This document shows, one piece after another, positions 1 through 5,922 of a DNA stretch of 23,987 nt. Origin of the DNA: Lysobacterales bacterium. GTDB taxonomy: Bacteria; Pseudomonadota; Gammaproteobacteria; Xanthomonadales; SZUA-36. Below the pieces are notes generated by a model. The model had not been told where the DNA came from and searched no databases. It worked only from the letters and a program-made list of their open reading frames with translations. Numbering within the stretch: the first letter of the stretch is position 1; every line of letters begins with the position of its first letter. The stretch lies in NCBI GenBank assembly GCA_021648045.1, contig JAKITM010000031.1, positions 1 through 23,987 on the forward strand, read 5' to 3'. Position numbers and translations under genes: made by a program.

Positions 1-139
1 AGCAATGGCTGCATTTTAATTTATTTTGATGGAAATCGAGAGAAAGGGTAAACTTGTCAATTGATTCAAAGTCGGTAAAAAATCGCTGCATTCTGACTAT
101 GTAACAATATTTGAGAAAATCAGCAAGCAGAATTTTCAT
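1..139 (-). CDS. Partial N-terminus of an unidentified, possibly transposase-like protein (runs off left edge)
   Basis: An open frame of 46 codons starts at ATG 139 on the minus strand and stays open to the window edge. The protein begins MKILLADFLK and its last visible residues hold a CxxC pair (KCSHC, residues 43-46). This looks like the first half of a zinc-binding N-terminal domain as found in several transposase families. I cannot name the family from 46 residues. Its position just downstream of a VapC gene with an aberrant C-terminus fits a mobile element inserted or recombined there. It could also be a non-mobile hypothetical protein. No clear Shine-Dalgarno is visible before the ATG. 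Confidence 0.4.
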   Translation of the reverse strand, partial: MKILLADFLKYCYIVRMQRFFTDFESIDKFTLSLDFHQNKLKCSHC

Positions 140-185
140 GCGGAAATTTACTTTACAAAATTACCGTTATAAGCACTCAAAGGAA

Positions 186-563
186 TTACGATTGTAAATT
201 GGTTGGAAAGTGCTGTATCTTATGGTTGGAGTTTGGGAAATAACAAGCAATACCCGCTATTAAAAGATCAATATCACCTACAGGTGTTCCCTTCTTCCTT
301 AGGTCAGCATATATCACCGCTGAGTTTTCGGATGACTGCATGGTGAGGGGAAGAATGATATTGATTGATGCAAACTCAAGAAAAATGTTAATTTGCTTGT
401 TTGCATCTTTATGTTTTAAGCCACTTAAAATTTCATAATAGCTGATGATACTGAAATTAATGGCATTATAGGTTCCTAGGTAGTTCTTGAATTTCCCTTT
501 AACCTTGGTATTTCCTTTTAAAAATATTGATAAAATATCCGTATCTATCAACGCTGGTTTCAT
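186..563 (-). CDS. VapC-family PIN-domain toxin, C-terminus aberrant
   Basis: This is a 125-residue PIN-domain protein; the family are Mg-dependent RNases that act as toxins of type II toxin-antitoxin modules. Visible hallmarks are the N-terminal acidic motif LIDTDI (D8, D10), the mid-domain Glu region (SYYEIL, E44) and the GDIDLLIAGIA motif (D97, D99). After GIA the family normally continues with a strand plus TNN..HF..I..L...W. Here the last 18 residues (CYFPNSNHKI...) have no such motif. The gene has therefore probably lost its native 3' end, by frameshift or by a junction with the element to its left. It overlaps the upstream antitoxin stop by one base (TAATG), so the two are translationally coupled. 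Toxin family identity is secure; activity is doubtful. Confidence 0.8.
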   Translation of the reverse strand: MKPALIDTDILSIFLKGNTKVKGKFKNYLGTYNAINFSIISYYEILSGLKHKDANKQINIFLEFASINIILPLTMQSSENSAVIYADLRKKGTPVGDIDLLIAGIACYFPNSNHKIQHFPTNLQS

Positions 564-808
564 TAACGACCTCTGCTACTAAATGCTTTGTTTCGTCTTT
601 CTGATATATCTGATAAATAATCATCAAATTTTTCATCATCCATGTCTTCCCATGAACCAGAGAAGGACAATATATTATTATCACTTTTGTTTGTCTTTTC
701 TGTACCCAAGCGAAAATAATGGATGAAGTTGTATACTTCCCCTAGCTTATCTTCTGGTAACAGGTTAATTTCGTTTATTAGTTTATTTTTTGTAACTGAT
801 AAGGCCAT
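563..808 (-). CDS. Antitoxin partner of the PIN toxin (DUF2281/VapB-like)
   Basis: This 81-residue protein lies directly upstream of the vapC-like gene and shares its last base (TAATG). The N-terminal half (LPEDKLGEVYNFIHYFR, about residues 17-33) resembles the helical DUF2281-type antitoxin segment. The acidic middle (SGSWEDMDDEKFDDYLSDI) and the basic end (ERRNKAFSSRGR) resemble the toxin-wrapping tail of PIN-associated antitoxins. The start at 808 is supported by GGAG and AAGG motifs upstream of the ATG. The expected role is to neutralise the PIN RNase and, with it, to repress their promoter. If the toxin is inactive, this antitoxin may survive as a solitary repressor or decoy. The family assignment comes from context and sequence style. 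Confidence 0.75.
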   Translation of the reverse strand: MALSVTKNKLINEINLLPEDKLGEVYNFIHYFRLGTEKTNKSDNNILSFSGSWEDMDDEKFDDYLSDISERRNKAFSSRGR

Positions 809-845
809 TGCCTTGCTCCAATTGCTAAATGAAGTAATTGTAACA

Positions 846-862
846 TGTATTCTCGAAATACA
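846..862. promoter_or_regulatory. Inverted repeat, candidate operator of the leftward TA module
   Basis: TGTATT-N5-AATACA is a perfect 6-bp inverted repeat about 40 bp upstream of the antitoxin start at 808. It overlaps a weak minus-strand promoter-like pair (TTGTAT at 863-858 and TACAAT at 842-837, 15-bp spacing). Its position fits an autoregulatory TA operator. Its GTATT/AATAC half-sites are also found in the repeat at 968-985. Confidence 0.4.
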
Positions 863-954
863 AGGCTGTGAATTTTGTTACCGTGATATGCGCCTGTCCA
901 CAGGCTGGCAGGTTGTGACTTATTTAAACATTACGCCCTAAAACAGACCAATCA

Positions 955-985
955 TTGACTTCGTTGTGGTATTGAATATAATACC
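955..985 (+). promoter_or_regulatory. Strong promoter with overlapping operator-like repeat
   Basis: TTGACT (955-960), a 16-bp spacer and a perfect TATAAT (977-982) form a near-consensus sigma-70 promoter. A perfect inverted repeat GGTATT-N6-AATACC (968-985) covers the -10 box, as expected for autorepression by a TA complex. The -10 box ends six bases before the ATG at 989, so transcription would begin at or next to the start codon. Confidence 0.65.
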
Positions 986-988
986 AGA

Positions 989-1414
989 ATGAAAGTCTCT
1001 ATTGTGATAGACACATGTGTATTTATTTCGGCTCTACGCTCGAAGAATGGAGCTTCTTATAAGCTCTTATCATTAATTGATAGCTCTAAATTTAAGTTCA
1101 ATCTATCTGTGCCTCTTGTTCTTGAATATGAGGCCGTTGCAAAAAGAATGTCACGAGCAATAGGTCTGACATATCAAGATATAGATGATGTAATAGATTT
1201 TATGTGTACCATTGGAAAGCATCGAAAAGTACATTTTCTATGGCGTCCAAACCTAAAAGACCCGAATGATGACTTTGTATTGGAATTAGCAGTGGAATCT
1301 GAGAGTAAATATATAGTCACTTATAATATTCGAGATTTTTTAGGTGCAAAAAAATTTAAAGTAAAGGTCATAACACCACAAGAGCTACTGCGTATTATAG
1401 GAGAGTTATCATGA
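989..1414 (+). CDS. Putative toxin of a TA system, PIN family (COG1569)
   Basis: This 141-residue PIN-domain protein is probably an RNase toxin. The N-terminal motif is VIDTCVFISAL (D8), with Cys at position 10 where the family usually has Asn. An acidic pair sits at E46/E48 (LEYEAVAKR), and the family-typical LKDPNDDFVLELA stretch follows near residues 89-101. The last acidic motif is in YIVTYNIRDF. The length is normal for COG1569 proteins. The gene overlaps the next one by four bases (ATGA at 1411-1414), so toxin precedes antitoxin, an order reported for this family. No Shine-Dalgarno is visible upstream, and the promoter places the transcript start near the ATG, suggesting a leaderless mRNA. 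It has the AT-rich composition of the whole patch. Confidence 0.8.
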   Translation: MKVSIVIDTCVFISALRSKNGASYKLLSLIDSSKFKFNLSVPLVLEYEAVAKRMSRAIGLTYQDIDDVIDFMCTIGKHRKVHFLWRPNLKDPNDDFVLELAVESESKYIVTYNIRDFLGAKKFKVKVITPQELLRIIGELS

Positions 1415-1647
1415 GTACAATTAGTTTAAGGTTGCCTGACTCCCTTCATGAAAGTGTAAGGAAATTGGCAAAAGAAGATAAAATATCAATAAATCAATTT
1501 GTTGCTACTGCATTAGCTGAGAAAATGTCTGCGCTCATTACTGAAGAGTACTTGAAAGAAAGAGCAGAAAAAGGAAGTAAAAAGAAACTTCAAAATGTAC
1601 TCTCAAAAATTAAAGATATTGAGCCAGAGCATTATGATAGGATGTAA
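1411..1647 (+). CDS. Ribbon-helix-helix antitoxin
   Basis: This 78-residue protein is encoded directly after the COG1569 toxin and overlaps it by ATGA. The N-terminus STISLRLPDSLHESVRKLAKEDKISINQFVATALAEKM reads as a classic ribbon-helix-helix (Arc/CopG/HicB-like) DNA-binding domain: a beta strand with alternating residues, helix A, a turn, and helix B. The charged C-terminal half (KERAEKGSKKKLQNVLSKIKDIEP) is the likely toxin-binding tail. It probably dimerises, binds the palindrome at 968-985 and neutralises the PIN RNase. Because it is translated second, coupling through the overlap would set the antitoxin:toxin ratio. The exact family is inferred. Confidence 0.8.
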   Translation: MSTISLRLPDSLHESVRKLAKEDKISINQFVATALAEKMSALITEEYLKERAEKGSKKKLQNVLSKIKDIEPEHYDRM

Positions 1648-1712
1648 CCATTACTGATATCAGCTGGGATGCAGAAGAAAAAGTATTGCGCTATCGCTTG
1701 CCGGAAGCTGCT

Positions 1713-1728
1713 AGTGCAATAGTGCAAT
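1713..1728 (+). repeat. Tandem 8-bp duplication
   Basis: AGTGCAAT occurs twice in a row just upstream of the RAYT remnant. It sits at the end of a short open stretch (about 1650-1730) that reads DISWDAEEKVLRYRLPEAA and then stops. That stretch has no start codon in frame and looks like debris of an unidentified gene. Confidence 0.5.
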
Positions 1729-1738
1729 AACGGGGTCA

Positions 1739-1788
1739 GGTCTTGTATTGTGCATATTAAACACATGCTTTAATGATATGACAAGACC
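1739..1788 (+). repeat. Inverted repeat at the head of the RAYT remnant
   Basis: GGTCTTGT (1739-1746) and ACAAGACC (1781-1788) are perfect 8-bp inverted arms 34 bases apart. The right arm encodes the first residues (MTRP) of the transposase remnant. RAYT genes are commonly flanked by palindromic REP-like sequences, so this may be the element's 5' end. The preceding GGGGTCAGG (1732-1740) looks like part of the same border. Confidence 0.45.
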
Positions 1789-1861
1789 ATTACGGATAGA
1801 ATTTGCCGGAGCTTTGTATCATGTTACTGTTAGAGGTGGTTGTCAGGAAGATAAAGAATAA
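1778..1861 (+). pseudogene. REP-associated tyrosine transposase (RAYT/TnpREP) remnant, N-terminus only
   Basis: The frame from ATG 1778 encodes MTRPLRIEFAGALYHVTVRGG, then CQEDKE and a stop at 1861. This is the unmistakable start of RAYT proteins, the Y1-transposase-like family that mobilises REP sequences. Its ...LYHVT.RG. segment precedes the HUH histidine pair. Intact proteins are several times longer, so only 27 residues survive and the catalytic region is gone. The break coincides within a few bases with the truncated end of the AbiEi-like gene on the other strand, suggesting one recombination event cut both. Confidence 0.8.
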
Positions 1862-2031
1862 CAGGGGCGCTGATAAACGCCTGAGCATAAGGGTATCAGT
1901 TGCCTAGCTTTGACTAGATTATCAATGTTTTGTCGCGTAAGGCCATGCTTCACAAGCCATGCTTTAGTCACCAGCAAACCATATGGTACCAGTTTTATCA
2001 GCTCTGACCTTGTTTTAGCATGTAACGGCAT
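1843..2031 (-). pseudogene. Truncated AbiEi-type antitoxin (N-terminal winged-helix domain)
   Basis: The minus-strand frame from ATG 2031 encodes 62 residues. Residues 9-56 (SELIKLVPYGLLVTKAWLVK... to GVYQRP) match the N-terminal DNA-binding domain of AbiEi antitoxins from type IV abortive-infection/TA systems: a helix-turn-helix with the typical GLTRQNIDNLVKARQL and ending SGVYQRP. Full AbiEi proteins have a long C-terminal antitoxin domain and an AbiEii nucleotidyltransferase partner downstream; neither is here. Homology ends near position 1864, where the RAYT remnant begins on the other strand. It may still make a small DNA-binding peptide, but more likely it is a relic. Confidence 0.7.
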
Positions 2032-2075
2032 AGTTTATATTTTTCACAGAATGCGGCGTCGATTAATATTTCCAC

Positions 2076-2112
2076 TTGCAACGATATGGGTAATGTAGTA
2101 ACTTACCTACAT
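2076..2112 (+). promoter_or_regulatory. Candidate promoter/operator of the Phd-VapC module
   Basis: TTGCAA (2076-2081), a 17-bp spacer and a weak -10, TAACTT (2099-2104), precede the antitoxin gene. An inverted repeat ATGTAG-N8-CTACAT (2093-2112) covers the -10, and the pairing extends inwards as TAA/TTA. This is the geometry of an autoregulated TA promoter. The -10 is far from consensus. Confidence 0.4.
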
Positions 2113-2140
2113 CTGTATTTATTAGGTGAGTCCACTTGCT

Positions 2141-2398
2141 ATGCGCATTACAACAATATCCAGTAGAGAGCTTAACCATGATGTAAGCAAAGCAAAACGA
2201 GCTGCTTTATCCGGCCCCGTATTTATTACTGATCGGGGCTGTACCGCACATGTTTTGTTAACAATAGAGGAGTATCATAATATAACGGACGAGAAAGAAA
2301 GTATTGTTGAATTACTTGCAATGCCAGAGGCGGCGGAAATTGAATTTGAGGTACCAGAGTTGAAAAAAGAGCTGTATCAGCCCGCGAACTTCCAATAA
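2141..2398 (+). CDS. Phd/YefM-family antitoxin
   Basis: With the start at ATG 2141 this is 85 residues. It opens MRITTISSRELNHDVSKAKRAALSGPVFITDRGCTAHVLLTIEEY, the full N-terminal Phd/YefM fold: first strand, the S-R-E-L-N-x-D helix, PVFITDRG, and the ...VLLTIEEY strand-helix. The acidic C-terminal tail would bind the toxin. A GTG at 2126 is in frame, but AGGTGAG (2124-2130) is a good Shine-Dalgarno 10 bases before 2141, so I prefer 2141. The stop overlaps the toxin start by one base (TAATG at 2396-2400). It probably represses its own promoter through the repeat at 2093-2112. It appears intact. Confidence 0.85.
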   Translation: MRITTISSRELNHDVSKAKRAALSGPVFITDRGCTAHVLLTIEEYHNITDEKESIVELLAMPEAAEIEFEVPELKKELYQPANFQ

Positions 2399-2826
2399 TG
2401 TATCTGCTTGATACCAATATCATCTCTGAGTTGAGGAAGGCAAAGTCTGGTAAAGCAAACAAAAATGTTATTAATTGGGCAAATAGTGTTTCAGCAACAA
2501 AACTATTTTTATCGGTTATTACAGTTTTAGAGCTTGAAACTGGAATACTTTTGGTTGAGCGAGGAGACCCTGTGCAAGGCGCAGTACTTCGTTCCTGGCT
2601 TAATTCTCATGTTTTACCAACATTCTCTGACCGAACTCTGGTCTTCGATATAGCCGTAGCGCAGCGTTGTGCGAAACTGCATGTGCCAAATCCTCGGTCA
2701 GATCGAGATGCTATAATAGCAGCGACTGCAATAGTTCATGGCATGACAGTCGTTACAAGGAATATAAATGACTTTACTTCCACAGGTGTTGATATATTGA
2801 ACCCTTGGTGTGATGAGCTACCTTGA
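2398..2826 (+). CDS. VapC/FitB-type PIN-domain toxin
   Basis: This 142-residue PIN-domain RNase toxin is coupled to the Phd antitoxin through TAATG. The catalytic acidic residues are visible in order: MYLLDTNIISELRK (D5, with E11 nearby), the VLELETGI segment, and PRSDRDAIIAATAIVHGMTVVTRNINDF with the conserved D-x-x-I-A-A-T and the final R-N-x-x-D-F. The C-terminus (GVDILNPW) is the normal FitB-like ending. Length and motifs are complete, so this is the best candidate in the patch for a working TA toxin. VapC toxins usually cut tRNA or rRNA; the target cannot be read from the sequence. Confidence 0.9.
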   Translation: MYLLDTNIISELRKAKSGKANKNVINWANSVSATKLFLSVITVLELETGILLVERGDPVQGAVLRSWLNSHVLPTFSDRTLVFDIAVAQRCAKLHVPNPRSDRDAIIAATAIVHGMTVVTRNINDFTSTGVDILNPWCDELP

Positions 2827-2834
2827 GAGTATAG

Positions 2835-2859
2835 ATTTTTCCCTAATCTAGGGGAGAAT
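2835..2859 (+). promoter_or_regulatory. Hairpin covering the Shine-Dalgarno of the Rhs-like gene
   Basis: Bases 2835-2845 pair with 2849-2859 around a 3-base loop. The 11-bp stem is complete if two G-U pairs are allowed. The right arm contains GGGGAG (2851-2856), the likely ribosome binding site of the downstream ATG 2867. It could act as a transcription end for the TA operon or mask translation of the next gene. There is no following T-tract. Confidence 0.4.
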
Positions 2860-2866
2860 AAGATCC

Positions 2867-3260
2867 ATGAAAGAAACAGGGGGGTAGGTGCAGGTCACCT
2901 AGAAAAAAGAAAATTATACCAACCACCCACCCAAGCCTCTCAAGTTATACCCAAAAACTCATCCTTGTATTTGGCCTATTGATATTTTCACCATTATGGG
3001 CGCATGACTTTGGTGGAACCAGCACTGGTGGTGGCGGTAAACCACCGCCACCAGATTGCGATAGCAAAACCATGTGCTGTGATGACCCAGGATCGAATAA
3101 GCCGGTTTCATATTTATCCGGTGCCGAGCGCCTGCGCTATGGCGATCTTTCAGCCCGCGGTATTTACCCCATTAATATCACCCGCCGTTATGATAGCCAG
3201 ACCAGCTATGACAGCCCGCTGGGCTATGGCCGCCGGCACCAGTGTAGCGAGCCATCCTGA
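2867..3260 (+). pseudogene. Broken N-terminus of an Rhs/YD-repeat-type exported protein
   Basis: From ATG 2867 (Shine-Dalgarno GGGGAG at 2851-2856) the frame stops after GGG GGG TAG. If the run of six G (2879-2884) were five, the frame would read through to 3260. It would give a basic start (RKKK), a hydrophobic signal segment (KLILVFGLLIFSPLWAHD), a Gly/Pro-rich linker with CD..TMCCDD, and KPVSYLSGAERLRYGDLSARGI followed by NITRRYDSQTSYDSPLGYG. The last part is the characteristic entry to Rhs/YD-repeat shells (DUF6531-like). After LGYG the homology ends abruptly and a stop follows, where real Rhs proteins continue for over a thousand residues. A TTG at 2979 gives a shorter open frame but cuts the signal peptide. 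It is a gene remnant. Confidence 0.65.
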
Positions 3261-3377
3261 CATCGACTTTAATTCCATGCCGATCTCGTGTTCTGCGTAA
3301 TCTTCATTTATTTCAAATGCTTAGCGTTTATGGATGAACACTAACTAGCATGTTCTGTACAGTAGGTTTTTGAGCTA
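3261..3377. other. Junction between accessory patch and housekeeping operon
   Basis: This short stretch lies between the Rhs remnant and the rnhB stop. I see no gene in it. It has only a weak hairpin, AGTAG-N9-CTACT (3361-3379), overlapping the rnhB stop codon, without a T-tract. It marks the boundary where conserved synteny (often dnaE after rnhB) is replaced by accessory DNA. Confidence 0.5.
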
Positions 3378-3971
3378 CTATTTTCCCTTGGAGGCCAGTG
3401 CGCGTTGTACGGGCGCAAATGAATACCGATGCAAAGGGCAGGGGCCGTGCTCTTCCAAAGCGGCTCTATGAATAGCAGTTGGGTAACCTTTGTTTTTATC
3501 GAAGCCATATTGTGGCCAGTTTTGGTGCTGTTTCAGCATATAGCGATCCCGACTGACTTTTGCCAGAATGGAGGCTGCACTGATCGCGGCTTCAGTAGCA
3601 TCACCGCCAATGATTGCGTTAGCCGGTAGGCCGAAATCAGGGCAACGGTTGCCATCCACCAAAACCAACTCAGGTATAAGACTTAATCCAGCGACTGCTT
3701 TTTGCATTCCCAGTAGGGTGGCCTGGAGGATGTTGATACGGTCGATGATGGCCATTTCAATTTGAATAATGTTCCAGGCCAAAGCCTGGTCACAAATAAT
3801 ATCAAACAGTAATTCGCGTCGTTGAGCTGTGAGTTTTTTAGAATCATTGAGCCCTGTAATGGGCCTGTCAGGATTAAGGATCACGGCGGCAACACTCACT
3901 GGCCCGGCTAAGGGCCCACGCCCGGCTTCGTCGACACCTGCGGTCACAGGATTTGAATTTGGATCATTCAA
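3378..3971 (-). CDS. rnhB: Ribonuclease HII
   Basis: This 197-residue RNase HII removes ribonucleotides and RNA from RNA/DNA hybrids in the cytoplasm. The N-terminal active-site motif TAGVDEAGRGPLAGPV gives D14 and E15. The third acidic residue is in LVLVDGN, and the AAISAASILAKVSRDR helix is characteristic. The length matches the family (about 198 in E. coli). The start ATG 3971 overlaps the lpxB stop (ATGA), so it is the last gene of the rpsB-to-rnhB gene run. dnaE commonly follows in relatives but is not here. Confidence 0.97.
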   Translation of the reverse strand: MNDPNSNPVTAGVDEAGRGPLAGPVSVAAVILNPDRPITGLNDSKKLTAQRRELLFDIICDQALAWNIIQIEMAIIDRINILQATLLGMQKAVAGLSLIPELVLVDGNRCPDFGLPANAIIGGDATEAAISAASILAKVSRDRYMLKQHQNWPQYGFDKNKGYPTAIHRAALEEHGPCPLHRYSFAPVQRALASKGK

Positions 3972-5119
3972 GTTAGTAGGTCGTGGATGGCAGTGACGGC
4001 ATTTTTACTGGCATCTTGCCTGAGTTGTAAATGGATGTTGTGGAATTCCTGTTTAGCCTGTTGTTGTTTTTCAGGGTGCTCCAGCCAGTCTAAGACTGCG
4101 TTTGCCAAATTTTCCGGACTGGCTTGATCTTGAACAAATTCCGGTACCAGCTTTTTTCCAGCGAGAATGTTAGGTAGTGAAAAATATGCGCTTTTAATCA
4201 ACTTAAAACTGCGGGCGATAAAGTAGGTAAAGCCAGCAAGCTTGTAACAAACTACCATTGGCCGCCCGATCAGCAAGGTTTCGAGCGTGGCTGTACCGGA
4301 AGCTACCAGTACAACATTGCTAGCTGCAACAATATTACGCATTTGCCCATCAAAGCAAGTTACAGGTAGTTTCTCGGGTAGCATTTTCTTGAAGATAGCC
4401 GTGAGTTTTGGGTTTGCCAATGGCACCAGAAAATGACACTCTGGGTGAGCAGAATAAATAGTTTGTGCTGCTGCAAGCATGGTGTCACCCAGTCGTTCGA
4501 CTTCACTTGTACGACTGCCTGGCAGTAATGCTATATAGCGTGGGTTATTGCTGGAATCGCACTTAAGGCCCAAGGCTGTGCAGGCTTTAATGGGATCAGA
4601 TTGCAGGGGTATTTCATCCGCCATTGGGTGGCCGACGAAGCGAGCATCTACGCCGTGTTGGCGATAAAATTCCGGTTCAAAGGGAAACAGCGTGAGCATT
4701 CGGTCAACCGATTGATGGATTTTTTTCACCCGTTTCTGCCGCCATGCCCACACAGACGGGCTGACATAATGTACCGTTTTAATCCCTTTTGCCTTGAGTT
4801 TCTTTTCCAGTCCAAGATTGAAATCTGGTGCATCAATTCCAATAAAAAGATCGGGTGGATTCTCTTCCAAGCGTTTAAGTAATTGCCGTCTGAGTGAGAA
4901 AATGCGGGGCAGGTGGCGTAAAACTTCAGCGAGGCCCATGACCGCAAGATCTTCGCTGTCAAACCAAACCTCACAACCGGCGGCCTGCATTGCCGGGCCT
5001 GCAACTCCCATAATGTGGCAGTCGGGATAGCTTTGTTTTAGTTCTTTAATTAGTCCCGCCGCCAGCTGATCTCCGGAGGCTTCACCGGCTACCATGGCTA
5101 TACGAAGACGGGAGCTCAT
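3968..5119 (-). CDS. lpxB: Lipid-A-disaccharide synthase
   Basis: This 383-residue glycosyltransferase (family GT19) joins UDP-2,3-diacylglucosamine and lipid X to the lipid A disaccharide at the inner face of the inner membrane. Visible are the N-terminal VAGEASGDQLAAGL (residues 10-23), IGIDAPDFNLG, HYVSPSVWAWRQKRVKKI and the C-terminal donor-site VASGTATLETLLIGRPMVV. E. coli LpxB is 382 residues, so it is full length. It starts 12 bases after lpxA and overlaps rnhB by ATGA, consistent with one operon. Confidence 0.97.
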   Translation of the reverse strand: MSSRLRIAMVAGEASGDQLAAGLIKELKQSYPDCHIMGVAGPAMQAAGCEVWFDSEDLAVMGLAEVLRHLPRIFSLRRQLLKRLEENPPDLFIGIDAPDFNLGLEKKLKAKGIKTVHYVSPSVWAWRQKRVKKIHQSVDRMLTLFPFEPEFYRQHGVDARFVGHPMADEIPLQSDPIKACTALGLKCDSSNNPRYIALLPGSRTSEVERLGDTMLAAAQTIYSAHPECHFLVPLANPKLTAIFKKMLPEKLPVTCFDGQMRNIVAASNVVLVASGTATLETLLIGRPMVVCYKLAGFTYFIARSFKLIKSAYFSLPNILAGKKLVPEFVQDQASPENLANAVLDWLEHPEKQQQAKQEFHNIHLQLRQDASKNAVTAIHDLLT

Positions 5120-5131
5120 TGGTTCAGCGGC

Positions 5132-5920
5132 CTAGCGAATAATAGGTCGGTCAATTTTTTTCAGGAAGTCTACAAGAACCTCAATTTCAGGAGAATCTGC
5201 AGCCATTTCCGAGAGTTTATCGCGCGCATCCTCCAGCCGTAATTCGGATCGATAAAGGATTTTATAGGCGCGTCGCACCTGTTGTATTTGTTCCGGAGTA
5301 TAGCCTCTACGGCGTAAACCTTCGGTATTAACGCCCTTGGTTTTAGCTTTTTCACCGGAAACCACAACATAAGGTGGAATACTCTGGTTTACATGCGATG
5401 CGAATGAAGTAAAGCTATGTGCACCGACAGAGCAAAATTGGTGAATCAGCGAATAACCGGATAAGATTGCCCAGTCCTCTACTGTGACATGCCCTGCCAG
5501 TGATGCATTATTGGCCATTATAATGTTATTACCCAGGTTGCAGTCGTGGGCAATATGCACGCAGGCCATAATCCAGTTGTCATTACCGATACGGGTGACA
5601 CCAGTACCACCGACATGTTCTGAGGTACCCCGACTGAAAGTGCAAAGCTCGCGTATGGTGTTATTATCGCCCATGATCAGGGCTGTATCTTCGCCGGCAT
5701 ATTTTTTATCTTGAGGTTCTTCGCCAATAGATGCGAACTGGAAAATTCGATTGTTTTTACCCAGTGTGGTGCGTCCATTCAAGATCACATGGGGGCCAAT
5801 GCGGCAACCACTGTCAATCTTTACGCTGGATTCAATAATACTAAAAGCCCCAACTTCAACATCATCTGCCAGTTCTGCTTTGGGATCAATCAGGGCGGTT
5901 GGGTGAATTCTAGGTTTCAT
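5132..5920 (-). CDS. lpxA: UDP-N-acetylglucosamine acyltransferase
   Basis: LpxA transfers a 3-hydroxyacyl chain from ACP to UDP-GlcNAc, the first step of lipid A synthesis. The protein is a left-handed beta-helix of hexapeptide repeats (IHPTALIDPKAEL..., IGNDNWIMACVHIAHDC) with a C-terminal helical domain (KILYRSELRLEDA...). The catalytic His is H125 in HIAHDC, the same number as in E. coli when the start is ATG 5920. This start gives 262 residues, also identical to E. coli. An upstream in-frame ATG at 5944 would overlap fabZ and is not needed. The start lies 2 bases after the fabZ stop. Confidence 0.96.
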   Translation of the reverse strand: MKPRIHPTALIDPKAELADDVEVGAFSIIESSVKIDSGCRIGPHVILNGRTTLGKNNRIFQFASIGEEPQDKKYAGEDTALIMGDNNTIRELCTFSRGTSEHVGGTGVTRIGNDNWIMACVHIAHDCNLGNNIIMANNASLAGHVTVEDWAILSGYSLIHQFCSVGAHSFTSFASHVNQSIPPYVVVSGEKAKTKGVNTEGLRRRGYTPEQIQQVRRAYKILYRSELRLEDARDKLSEMAADSPEIEVLVDFLKKIDRPIIR

Positions 5921-5922
5921 TT

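Noticed and set aside
188..230. Plus-strand reading ITIVNWLES resembling the end of a VapC protein
   Set aside because: It is short, preceded by a stop at once in frame, and on the opposite strand to the toxin; probably coincidence.
3004..3300. 98-codon plus-strand frame overlapping the Rhs-like remnant
   Set aside because: Another frame of the same DNA carries the recognisable signal peptide and the RRYDSQTSYDSPLGYG motif.
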